Made by a program: the position numbers and the translations under genes
Origin: JAFDVL01 sp964631865
Lineage (GTDB): Bacteria; Acidobacteriota; Blastocatellia; RBC074
Length of the DNA: 64,000 nt
NCBI GenBank assembly: GCA_964631865.1
Contig: CAZWAK010000024.1
Location: 1 to 64,000, forward strand
Reading direction: 5' to 3'
Shown: piece after piece, positions 1 to 7,638 of the stretch
How positions within the stretch are numbered: position 1 is the first letter of the stretch
How the letters are laid out: each line of letters begins with the position of its first letter
Notes under the pieces: generated by a model
Database searches by the model: none
Seen by the model: only the letters and a program-made list of their open reading frames with translations
Told to the model about the DNA's origin: nothing

Positions 1-54
1 TCAGCGTCACCTCGGTGCCGGCCGGGCCCTCCAGCAGCGCCGCCGCGCCGCGCA
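1..54. other. Foreign-looking very GC-rich contig end
   Basis: These bases are almost entirely G and C, unlike anything else in the window. They interrupt the PQQ-propeller gene just after its conserved HGPG stretch. Read on the minus strand one frame away from that gene they give AALLEGPAGTEVTL, which resembles the PDZ segment of C-terminal processing proteases. The simplest reading is a chimeric join at the contig end. A true rearrangement is possible but less likely. Confidence 0.55.
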
Positions 55-528
55 GCCGGGGCCGTGTTGTCCGTTGTCGTAGTCCAGCTTCGTCTTCCAA
101 ACGATCTCGCCTGTTTGTGTCAGACACGCCGTGCCCAACGCCCCGAAATGCACGTAGATTTTGTCGCCTTCGAGAATGGGCGTGGGAGATGCGGAGGAAT
201 TTTTGGCGTGGGTTGTCGCGGCGGATTTGAGTCGAAACACTTCAATGTTTTGCTGAATGCTGCCAGAGTTGCGATCCACGCAAATCGCGCGCAACGACTT
301 GCCGTCTTCGGTCGCGGTCGTCAGCCAGATGCGGTCGCCTTGAATCGCGGGCGACGACCAACCTTTGCCCGGAATCGCGGCCTTCCATTTGACGTTGTTG
401 GTTTCGCTCCACGTGAGCGGCAAATTGCGTTCGGCGGAATGGCCTTGTCCCGCAGGCCCGCGAAACTCTGGCCAATCCTGTGCCAGCACGGGCAGCGAGA
501 GGGAAAGAAGCAGAAAAAATCTCAGCAT
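7..528 (-). CDS. Exported PQQ-like beta-propeller protein, N-terminal part only
   Basis: The product starts with a clear signal peptide (about residues 1-16, ending in VLAQ) followed by DWPEFRGP, the usual opening of secreted PQQ-binding-like beta-propeller proteins of Acidobacteria and Planctomycetes. Blade-type motifs follow (WSSPAIQGDRIWLTT near residue 57; SPTPILEGDKIYVHFG near 114). Family members usually run to about 400 residues. Here homology ends at residue 158 (position 55), and the last 15 residues before the stop at position 7 are read from a foreign-looking GC-rich tail. The function is unknown, probably an extracytoplasmic propeller. The start ATG at 528 has no strong ribosome site. 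Confidence 0.7.
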   Translation of the reverse strand: MLRFFLLLSLSLPVLAQDWPEFRGPAGQGHSAERNLPLTWSETNNVKWKAAIPGKGWSSPAIQGDRIWLTTATEDGKSLRAICVDRNSGSIQQNIEVFRLKSAATTHAKNSSASPTPILEGDKIYVHFGALGTACLTQTGEIVWKTKLDYDNGQHGPGCAARRRCWRARPAPR

Positions 529-552
529 AAATAGTCAGGCAAAACAATCTGG

Positions 553-655
553 TTCCTTCATTTTCCATTTTCCATATCTGATTTTTCATTTCTCATTGTG
601 TTCGAGTTGCCTGCCGACAATGACAAATGAAAATTGAAAAAGGGGAAATGGGAAA
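553..655. repeat. Long imperfect palindrome, CATTTGTCATTG family, copy 1
   Basis: The left arm (about 553-599, ending CATTTCTCATTG) is the imperfect reverse complement of the right arm (618-655, starting CAATGACAAATGAAAA), with an 18-base centre. A second copy of the same family lies at 7512-7607. It fills the spacer between two minus-strand genes and contains no coding frame. Confidence 0.7.
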
Positions 656-697
656 TAAAGAAGAATTGTGCCAGATGATCTTTGCAGCAGAGCTTAT

Positions 698-2290
698 TTA
701 CTGCTTGCTGCCATCGGCTCCGGCGGCTTGCGACGCGACAGCTTCGGGTTTTTGTTTTTGCAGCAACTCTGTGCCGTAGCGAATCGGCACGCCGAACTTC
801 GCGGGCGAATCGTCCAGCACGGCTTGATTGATGCCGATGACTTTTCCGTTCGCGCCGAAAATCGGGCCGCCTGAACCGCCATCGCTCGTTTGCGCGTCGT
901 GGACGATGCGACGTGGTAACAAATCGCTGATGTGGCCTTGCGTCGTGAGCGGACGAATCAAACCGCGCATGGCCAATTCGTTCAGCACCACTTTGAGCGA
1001 CGAGCGACGATTGAGCGATAACCCTTTGCGCTCTTTGTCATCCACTTTGGCCATCAAGCCGTTCAGTCCTGCTGGATAGCCAATCAGCACCATCGGTTGT
1101 CCGCTCACTGCGCCGATTGTGTTGTTGTCTTTGCCTTCGTCCAGCGGCAGCACGGGCAGCAGTTTGGGATCGGCTTCACCGAACTGAAAACTGCACAGCG
1201 CCACGTCATCTGCGGTCGAAGCTTCCAGCGTGTGGAGCAAAAACGGCTGCTTCACTTTGGGGAAATAGGCGTAGAGTTCTTTCAGGCGCGGACGCAAGCC
1301 ATAATTGCGCAACACACCCGTGACCGGGTCGTCGTCCCAGGGCTGAATCACGTGCCGGTTGGTCAGAATCATGCCGGGCGAAACCTGAAAGCCTGTGCCG
1401 ATGAATTCAATATCGCTGGGCGGGCCGTTGCCGTCCACACTGATGTTCACTGCGCCGTTCGGCCCCAGCAAATTCGCCGATTCGCCGCCGTCTTTGTAGC
1501 GCGCTTCACGTCCCGAACGCGGGTCGTAGTATGTGTACAAGCCATACACTAAACACACGCCATCGCCATATTGCCCGACCAGACTCGACGGCAGCGTGAG
1601 CGCGGTCTGGGCGTCTTTGACCTGTGTTTGGGCTTCGCGGATGTCCGCGCGCATTTGCTCCAACTGCGACTTGATCGCGCTGACATCTTCGTTGAGTTTG
1701 GTGGTGCGATCCGTGTTGATGCGCGTGGCCAGGAAGTTCAAGGCATTGACGTAAATCAACGATCCGATAGCGAGCGCCACGAGGCCAAGACCAATGAACA
1801 AATACCGGCGCGGAATTTCGGCGGCCAGTTCGCGCAACAATTGCTTGACGAAGACAATCGCCACATCGGTGCGCGGCACGCGGGCATGTTGATTCGCAGG
1901 CAGGGTTTTAGTTTCGGTACGGGTGCGGCTCAGCACTGCCGTGCCGAGTTGCAACGATTCGGCCAATTCAAACGAAGGCGAGAGCGAGAAAAAGCGCAAC
2001 CGCACGCCCGTCGCGCCGAAGTTGAACGTGTCGCCATCGCGAATCGCTTCGCCAATCACCACCGTCTCGCCATCCCGAATGAGTTGCGCCTCGTCGTGCA
2101 TTTCGGCGATGCGATAGGGGCCTTCTTCGGCACACAACGTGAGCAGCACTGAAGAGGGCGGGAAGTGAAAATCATCATCGCGGAAGCTGAGGTCACAGCT
2201 TGGCGATGTGCCGATGGTGATGGTTTTTTGATGGAAAACTCTGGTTTCTGGCTGTTCCACCCCGGCCAGTCGAATCACAATTCCGGTCAT
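698..2290 (-). CDS. FHA - transmembrane - coiled coil - trypsin-like serine protease
   Basis: The 530-residue product has four parts. Residues 1-105 look like a forkhead-associated domain (ITIGTSPSCDLSF at 24-36). One membrane segment lies at about 163-182, and a coiled coil at 195-230. A chymotrypsin/trypsin-fold domain follows, with His313 (ILTNRHV), Asp361 or Asp362 (TADDVAL) and Ser473 (DGGSGGPIF), so the triad is intact. FHA domains bind phosphothreonine and would sit in the cytoplasm, with the protease outside. That suggests a stress or kinase-linked membrane protease (inference). An in-frame start exists at 2386, but the FHA-like domain begins right after ATG 2290, which I prefer. Confidence 0.8.
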   Translation of the reverse strand: MTGIVIRLAGVEQPETRVFHQKTITIGTSPSCDLSFRDDDFHFPPSSVLLTLCAEEGPYRIAEMHDEAQLIRDGETVVIGEAIRDGDTFNFGATGVRLRFFSLSPSFELAESLQLGTAVLSRTRTETKTLPANQHARVPRTDVAIVFVKQLLRELAAEIPRRYLFIGLGLVALAIGSLIYVNALNFLATRINTDRTTKLNEDVSAIKSQLEQMRADIREAQTQVKDAQTALTLPSSLVGQYGDGVCLVYGLYTYYDPRSGREARYKDGGESANLLGPNGAVNISVDGNGPPSDIEFIGTGFQVSPGMILTNRHVIQPWDDDPVTGVLRNYGLRPRLKELYAYFPKVKQPFLLHTLEASTADDVALCSFQFGEADPKLLPVLPLDEGKDNNTIGAVSGQPMVLIGYPAGLNGLMAKVDDKERKGLSLNRRSSLKVVLNELAMRGLIRPLTTQGHISDLLPRRIVHDAQTSDGGSGGPIFGANGKVIGINQAVLDDSPAKFGVPIRYGTELLQKQKPEAVASQAAGADGSKQ

Positions 2291-2685
2291 AAAATTTTTG
2301 ACGTATAAAACTCGCCTTCTCACTCCTGCCGACAGCACGCAGGCGACCCTTAAACCGCAGTATAACGCAGTTCCAATCACTTGCACGTGAATTTTTGTGG
2401 GGATGCCAACTGAGCGAATGGATTGTACCGAACGAAGCAGCAGATGAACAGGGCAAGGGGAGAGAATCTCGAATCGCTTTGCGAAAATTTAATTTTTCTC
2501 CCTCTTTACAGACCTTCTAGTTGTCATGGTAGAGTCCGCGCCGTCTCAAGCACAGTCAACAGCAAAACATCTCTGCCGATTTTGTTGTCAGCCACTTTTG
2601 AGATGCTTCCGTACTAAATCCCAACCATCTTCTTTGCACCGTCAGATTTTTTCCCGACAAGTCGTCGTGTATCTGGTGCTGCACC
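2291..2685. other. Spacer with no recognised gene
   Basis: Nearly 400 bases between the divergent protease gene and the Ig-like fragment. Short open frames on both strands have no recognisable motif and no coding character. The 5' region of the damaged Rhs gene may once have extended here. Confidence 0.4.
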
Positions 2686-3024
2686 GTGAGGAGAAAAGGT
2701 GCTCCGCCGTATACGCCGCCTGCGCCGAGCGTGCAGGAAAAACAATCCGACCGCGATGCCAAAATCTCCCGGATCGAGATTTCGCCCCGCGATGTCATCA
2801 TTCACACGGGCGAAAAAGTGATCTTTGCGGCGCTGGCGTATGACAAAGATGGCAAGCTGATTCCCGGTGTGAAATTCACCTGGGATGGTTCGGACGAAGA
2901 CACGAAACGCAAGATGAGCGTTTCCGAGCGTGGCGTTTTCACTTCGCCTGTGCCCGGCAATTACAAAGTGACAGCCGAAGCTCTCAACAAAAAAGATAAG
3001 CCGCACGGCAACCACGAGCTATAA
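2686..3024 (+). pseudogene. N-terminal Ig-like segment of a damaged Rhs/YD protein
   Basis: The 112-residue frame encodes a proline-rich opening (PPYTPPAP) and a bacterial Ig-like fold, residues about 25-100 (KISRIEISPRDVIIHTGEKV, then LIPGVKFTWDG and a VPGNYKVTAEA ending). This pattern is typical of the N-terminus of YD-repeat proteins in Blastocatellia. It ends at TAA 3022. The Rhs frame continues in another phase from 2972 onward (TTSYKFDTLDRVEW). The two pieces overlap in different frames around a run of six A, and most of the usual YD-repeat region is missing. I read it as a remnant left by an internal deletion or frameshift. GTG 2686 is only a nominal start. Confidence 0.55.
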
Positions 3025-3043
3025 ATTTGACACCCTGGATCGT

Positions 3044-5041
3044 GTGGAGTGGATGGATTATCCAGCCGCCGCAGGTGGTACCATTCGGCGCTCCATTCCG
3101 ACCTATGATCTGGCGAGTCGTCTGCAAAGTTTGACCTATAATGGCACGGCGATGGCGACGAGTCCGGTCTACAATGCGTCCAGCCAGACGACGCAATTGA
3201 ACATCGGCAGTGCCCTTCAGGAGCAATACACGTTTGACCCGAAAACGGGTCTGTTGACCAATCAGAAAGTCGTGCAGGGCGCGACGACGCACATGGATTT
3301 GAGCTATGATTACGGCAACCTGTACGCAGGCGGGAACGCCACGTGGAAAACGGGGCAACTCTCGAAGATCATTGACAATAAGATCACGAATGGCAATCGC
3401 AACCGGGAATACAATTACGACAAACTCGGACGGTTAACCCAGGTCAAAGGCGGGCCGAATGGCGGGCTGTGGAATCAAACCTACAGCTATGATTGGTGGG
3501 GTAATCGCACCGGCATCACACAAACCGGGACGAGCGGTGCGGGTGGCGCATTCATTCCGATGGATGGTTTGGCGAGCTTGAGTTACAACACGACGACGAA
3601 CCGCATCACGACGGGCAGCTTTGCCTACGATGCCGCCGGGAATCAAACCCAGGCGAACGAAAACGGTTTGGTGAACAATTACAAATACGACGCGGCGGGA
3701 AGATTAGCTGAGGTCAGTAACAGCATTGGCATACACACATACGCCTACGGCGCGAGCAATCAGCGGTTGCAGATGGTGGAAGACGGAACGAACGGTGGCA
3801 CAACGTTGTATGTATGGGAAGGCGGCCAAGTGATCGCCGAATACAATGGCGTGGGCAGCGGGATGGCGTGGACGAAGAGTTACGTCTATCTGGGCGGGCG
3901 CTTGTTGGCCACCGATTCGACGAGCGGGGTTCAGTATCATCATCCTGATCGCTTGGGAACACGCTTGGTCACAAACACATCCGGTGGGATCGTCAGTGAA
4001 AATATCGGCTTGCCGTTTGGCAATACGATTACGGGTGAATCGAATAACCTCGCTGGTTCGGCGAGCAAGAAGCGGTTCACGTCGTATGATCGCAGTGACA
4101 ATACGAAGTTGGATTATGCGGTCAATCGGCATTACTCGGCGGCACAAGGGCGGTTCACGCAGGTTGATCCAATTGGGATGAATGCAGTGAGCTTGGAAGA
4201 CCCGCAGAGCCTCAATCTCTACGCCTATTGCATAAATGATCCCATCAATCATACCGATCCCGATGGATTGTTTTTAAGGAAATTATTTGGTGGTATTGGG
4301 AAAGCCTTCAAATGGGTTTTCCGCATTGCGGCTGTAATAGTTGCTGTCATAGCTGTGATGGCTTTGGGTGCAATTGGGCAGTATTGGGGCAGTATCCTTA
4401 TCACTAAAGGATTAGTGGCAGCACTCTTCGCTAGCTCAGCTCTCCTAGCCACAGCAGGTTGGGCACCCGGAATAGTTGGGCAAATCGCCGGAGCGATTAT
4501 AACAGCCGGGTTAAGTTGGGGAAGTAACGCAAGAACACCTTCAACCTTCCCTTCAAGTATAGGAGCAGTAGACAATTATTTTATACAAGGTGGCGGCGGT
4601 AGGAGAGGTGGAGGGGGTAGAGGCAATCCACCCCCTGCTAGGCATACTGCTTGGGCAAGGATATGGAGAGATCTTATGAGGAGAACTAGAGTTGCTCCAC
4701 CTAGACCCCCGAGTCCGCGTATACCTTCCCCTCAGATATTAGCAACAGTGAATCAGCCTGCTAATCAACCATTTGTTTTGCATCATATCTTCCCACAGCA
4801 GGCTTCGTTAAGACCGTATTTTACGAATGCAGGTATAAATGTCCACGAATCAACGGTCTTGATTCCACAATGGTTACATCATAATTTACATCGGGGAGGC
4901 CCTAACGGAGGGTATTGGAATACATCCTGGAATGGTTTCTTCCAACAGTACCCAAATGCTACACGCGATCAGATATTCAGGGAGGCAAATAGAATGATGA
5001 GGGTCAATAGCGTGCATCAGTATTCTATTTTCCATTACTAA
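3044..5041 (+). CDS. Rhs repeat-associated core protein with C-terminal SitA6-like (DUF2380) toxin
   Basis: The 665-residue frame carries YD repeats (YNYDKLGRLTQV, YKYDAAGRLAEV), then the Rhs core ending in the processing-type motif DPDGL at about 405-409. After it come a hydrophobic pretoxin stretch (about 423-495), a Gly/Pro-rich linker and an AT-richer toxin tip. The tip has LHHIFPQ (about 579), GINVHEST, a second His pair (WLHHNLH) and GGYWNTSWNGFF. This His pattern is that of the SitA6/DUF2380 family of Myxococcus toxins, probable HNH-like nucleases. The next gene matches the cognate SitI6 immunity family. The open frame reaches back to 2972 without an ATG, so GTG 3044 is nominal and the intact protein was longer. 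Whether it is still expressed is unclear. Confidence 0.8.
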   Translation: MEWMDYPAAAGGTIRRSIPTYDLASRLQSLTYNGTAMATSPVYNASSQTTQLNIGSALQEQYTFDPKTGLLTNQKVVQGATTHMDLSYDYGNLYAGGNATWKTGQLSKIIDNKITNGNRNREYNYDKLGRLTQVKGGPNGGLWNQTYSYDWWGNRTGITQTGTSGAGGAFIPMDGLASLSYNTTTNRITTGSFAYDAAGNQTQANENGLVNNYKYDAAGRLAEVSNSIGIHTYAYGASNQRLQMVEDGTNGGTTLYVWEGGQVIAEYNGVGSGMAWTKSYVYLGGRLLATDSTSGVQYHHPDRLGTRLVTNTSGGIVSENIGLPFGNTITGESNNLAGSASKKRFTSYDRSDNTKLDYAVNRHYSAAQGRFTQVDPIGMNAVSLEDPQSLNLYAYCINDPINHTDPDGLFLRKLFGGIGKAFKWVFRIAAVIVAVIAVMALGAIGQYWGSILITKGLVAALFASSALLATAGWAPGIVGQIAGAIITAGLSWGSNARTPSTFPSSIGAVDNYFIQGGGGRRGGGGRGNPPPARHTAWARIWRDLMRRTRVAPPRPPSPRIPSPQILATVNQPANQPFVLHHIFPQQASLRPYFTNAGINVHESTVLIPQWLHHNLHRGGPNGGYWNTSWNGFFQQYPNATRDQIFREANRMMRVNSVHQYSIFHY

Positions 5042-5169
5042 TGTTTGGTCAAAATTGAATAGATGAGTTGAATTTCAGATAGTTTGCGTCAGGGGTGCTT
5101 CTGTATTTGATGTCAATCACACGTCAATGTTGACTGAAATATTATTTAGATAGAAATAGAATAATCGCT
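5042..5169. other. AT-rich spacer between toxin and immunity genes
   Basis: About 130 bases, clearly AT-rich. No coding frame or obvious hairpin was seen. It probably carries the start signals of the immunity gene, but no convincing promoter was recognised. Confidence 0.4.
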
Positions 5170-5874
5170 ATGTATTTAACTAAGCCGAACGATCTAGTCA
5201 GTCAAAATTATTATGTCGATGGAAAGCATAAATGGGGTTTACCTGGAGTCACCTGTCCGTCTTGTCGAAGGGTTTGGGGGACTGTAGGTGTAACATACCC
5301 AGGTATTGATCTCGCTCAAATTCAGGACGAGATGATATATCGTGAGCCGAGAAACGTGCCCCTTAATGAATTTCATCAAATGCAAGAGCATGTCCAAGCG
5401 ATTTTTAGAAAGCCTCATTATCTTCCCCCAGGTACTCAGCTTGGATACCTGGAGGGAAAGATCAGAGGGCGACCTCAAGACTTTATTTGGTTAAACTTGT
5501 GGACACTTTTGGCGATGAAGGAAACTTGGGAAATGCTATCCAGTTCTTCGTTAAGTCTTCCTAAAACGACAGGTTCTCATCTTCAATCATTAGACCAATT
5601 AAGTCTTGAGATATTGGAGCCTGAGCTTGTACTTTCCGGCGATATTTTTTTGCCAAAAATAAGTAAGGAAAAAGATCAATGCTCTATTTGTAACTACAAA
5701 TTTCTTAAACTCCCTAACAAAATTGTGTTAGTTAAGCAAACACTCACATCTGAAAATGACATTTTTCGCTGTTCTAATTTCCCAACACTGATTATCGCTA
5801 CAGAAAAATTCAAAGCGATCTGCGAAGAGTTGAAAATCCAAAACATAACTTTTCAAAAAATAGATATAGTCTGA
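5170..5874 (+). CDS. SitI6-like immunity protein with double CxxC motif
   Basis: The 234-residue protein has KWGLPGVTCPSC (Cys29, Cys32) followed by RVWGTVGVTYPGIDL, and a second Cys pair CSIC at 171-174. The two pairs and the WxLPGxxCPxC opening are the signature of the double-CXXCG family first named in Myxococcus and assigned as SitI6 immunity proteins. The glycine after each pair is replaced here (CPSCR, CSICN). It lies just downstream of the matching SitA6-like toxin and is AT-rich like the toxin tip. Its role is presumably to bind and block that toxin in the cytoplasm (inference from family and context). A paired zinc-ribbon fold is likely. Confidence 0.75.
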   Translation: MYLTKPNDLVSQNYYVDGKHKWGLPGVTCPSCRRVWGTVGVTYPGIDLAQIQDEMIYREPRNVPLNEFHQMQEHVQAIFRKPHYLPPGTQLGYLEGKIRGRPQDFIWLNLWTLLAMKETWEMLSSSSLSLPKTTGSHLQSLDQLSLEILEPELVLSGDIFLPKISKEKDQCSICNYKFLKLPNKIVLVKQTLTSENDIFRCSNFPTLIIATEKFKAICEELKIQNITFQKIDIV

Positions 5875-6143
5875 TTTGATGAACGGTAAAAGGCTACTTT
5901 TGACAAGTTATTGTCAACAAGCACGCAAAACTGGTACTGCGACGCTTTTGGTGAAACGCTAAGGGCGTGAAAAACTCATAGGCATTACAAAATGGACTTG
6001 GCTTGCTATTTCACAAATTATTGAACGAAAGATATCTTCAATGAACTGTTTTGTAGAATTGCAAGGAAAAGCGTGGCATAGACCGGGGCAAAACGCCCGC
6101 AAACCGCTTTACGAAATAGTCAGCCTCTCAGTACTCAATATTT
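5875..6143. other. AT-rich spacer, nothing recognised
   Basis: About 270 bases after the immunity gene with no supported coding frame. AT content stays high until the recombinase remnant begins, so the foreign segment probably extends to about 6140. Confidence 0.4.
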
Positions 6144-6360
6144 TCAAATCACAATCTTCTCAATCTCATCCAACGAAATCGCGTCGCTGGTGCGGTCATA
6201 CAGCTTTGTTGTTCGGGGTGATTCATGCGCGGCGATCTACTCCGCGTGTTCAATCGTCCCACCGTTTTCGAGATAGGCCGTGATGCCGGTGGCGCGAAAC
6301 GTATGACAGGTCACGACAGGGGATAACTCTGCCGCATATGGTACAACGCGAACTTCGTGA
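6144..6360 (-). pseudogene. C-terminal remnant of a tyrosine recombinase (phage integrase family)
   Basis: The minus strand reads TCHTFRATGITAYLENGG, then TIEHAE, a TAG stop, IAAHESPRTTKLYDRTSD and ISLDEIEKIVI before TGA at 6144-6146. This is the C-terminal catalytic part of a tyrosine recombinase: HxFR supplies the second catalytic Arg region, AAHESPRTT the His/Lys box and LYDR the nucleophilic Tyr. The N-terminal half is absent and the in-frame stop breaks what remains, so it is inactive. It lies about 270 bases from the toxin-immunity pair and suggests that cassette arrived on an integrating element. Confidence 0.8.
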
Positions 6361-6412
6361 AGCCGTATGGTCAAGCAGGATATAGCGAATTCTTCCCATC
6401 TTCATAAAACCA

Positions 6413-7387
6413 TCACTCAAGGCGCGCTGGTTCCTTTCCAAGTACGTGCAGAACCTCCGCCAGCGCGGTTGGCAACGGAGCCACGAACTGCATTTCCTCG
6501 CCCGTCGAAGGATGTCGCAACGAGAGTGCCTGCGCGTGTAGCAATTGATGTTTCAGCTTGAGGCCGGGCAGCGGTTGCAGCGCCGTCTGGTCGCTGCTTT
6601 TGTACACCGGATCGCCGACAATCGGATGGCCGATGTGCGCGCAGTGAATGCGCAGTTGATGCGTGCGTCCGGTGAGCGGTTCGAGTTCGAGCAGCGTGTG
6701 TGCGGCGAAACGTTCTTTGACCGTGAAGTTGGTTTGTGACGCATCGCCCGTTGCGCGCACGCCCCAACGCGGCCACATGTGCGGCTCGTAGCCAATCGGC
6801 GCGTCAATCGTGCCGCTGTCTGCCGCGATGACGCCGTACACCAGCGCGAGATAGAGCTTCCTCACGCGGCGTTCCCGAAAGGCTTTGGACACGATGCGAT
6901 TGGCGCGTTCGGTTTTCGCCAGCGCAATCACGCCCGACGTGTCGCGGTCGAGCCGATGCAACAAAATCGGGCGCGGCGCAGTCGTGGCGGTGCGCGGGCT
7001 GTGCAGCAAATGCCAGGCGATGGCGTTCATCAGCGTGCCGGATTTTTCTTTGTGACTCGGATGCGACAGTAAACCAACGGGCTTGTTGACGATCAATAGG
7101 TCTTCATCTTCAAACAGCACATCGAGCGCGATGTTTTCCGGCAGCGCCGATGTCGGCACGTCCGGGTCAAGCTGGATCGTGACTTGATCGCCCGCCTGCA
7201 ACACCCAACCGGCAAAAGTCGTCCGCCCGTTGAGCCGCGCGTCGCCGTGTCTGATGGCCGTGCGCAAGCGCGTCAAGCTGATGGCGGGAAATTGCAACGC
7301 CAGAAACTGATCCAGGCGCAAGCCCTTGTCCTCAACAGTAAATGTGAACTGCTGCTGCTCTTGATTCGGAGGTTGCGATGAAGGCAT
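6413..7387 (-). CDS. RluD-type 23S rRNA pseudouridine synthase
   Basis: The product has 324 residues, the normal length for RluC/RluD enzymes. Residues about 20-75 form an S4 RNA-binding domain (LRLDQFLALQFP, LNGR). The catalytic RluA-type domain follows with NKPVGLLSHP (101-110), the active-site motif HRLDRDTSG (catalytic Asp147) and GRTHQLRIH. These enzymes isomerise uridines in large-subunit rRNA. RluC and RluD cannot be told apart from motifs alone, so no symbol is given. It is divergent from the MFS gene and separated by a long palindrome. ATG 7387 has no clear ribosome site. Confidence 0.9.
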   Translation of the reverse strand: MPSSQPPNQEQQQFTFTVEDKGLRLDQFLALQFPAISLTRLRTAIRHGDARLNGRTTFAGWVLQAGDQVTIQLDPDVPTSALPENIALDVLFEDEDLLIVNKPVGLLSHPSHKEKSGTLMNAIAWHLLHSPRTATTAPRPILLHRLDRDTSGVIALAKTERANRIVSKAFRERRVRKLYLALVYGVIAADSGTIDAPIGYEPHMWPRWGVRATGDASQTNFTVKERFAAHTLLELEPLTGRTHQLRIHCAHIGHPIVGDPVYKSSDQTALQPLPGLKLKHQLLHAQALSLRHPSTGEEMQFVAPLPTALAEVLHVLGKEPARLE

Positions 7388-7511
7388 AGAAAACGTCGGT
7401 CAATGGTGGTTGTGCTTTGAACCGCGATTCTACCTTCTTTCTCCTCTGCCTCCAAGATTCGCGCCACCTGGTTTGACGAAGCGCCGTTGATGCGCTAAAC
7501 AGAACCGGTTC

Positions 7512-7607
7512 ATTTTCCATTTGTTATTGGTCAGTTTTCATTTGTCATTGACGGACGGTCTGTCGCTGCAATGACAAATGAAAACTGACCAATGGGAACT
7601 GGAAAAT
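7512..7607. repeat. Long palindrome, CATTTGTCATTG family, copy 2
   Basis: A perfect 25-bp stem (7526-7550 with 7569-7593) encloses an 18-base loop. Beyond a small internal mismatch the arms continue (ATTTTCCA / TGGAAAAT). The core GTTTTCATTTGTCATTG is the same family as the element at 553-655. It fills the spacer between the divergent RluD-type and MFS genes, so each transcript leader would carry the hairpin. Confidence 0.85.
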
Positions 7608-7638
7608 AAAAAATCACTTCATCAACACCGAGACATCT

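Noticed and set aside
2984..3000. Programmed -1 frameshift at the A6 run in the Rhs gene
   Set aside because: A -1 shift leads to the third frame, not to the YD frame. A +1 or -2 shift would be needed.
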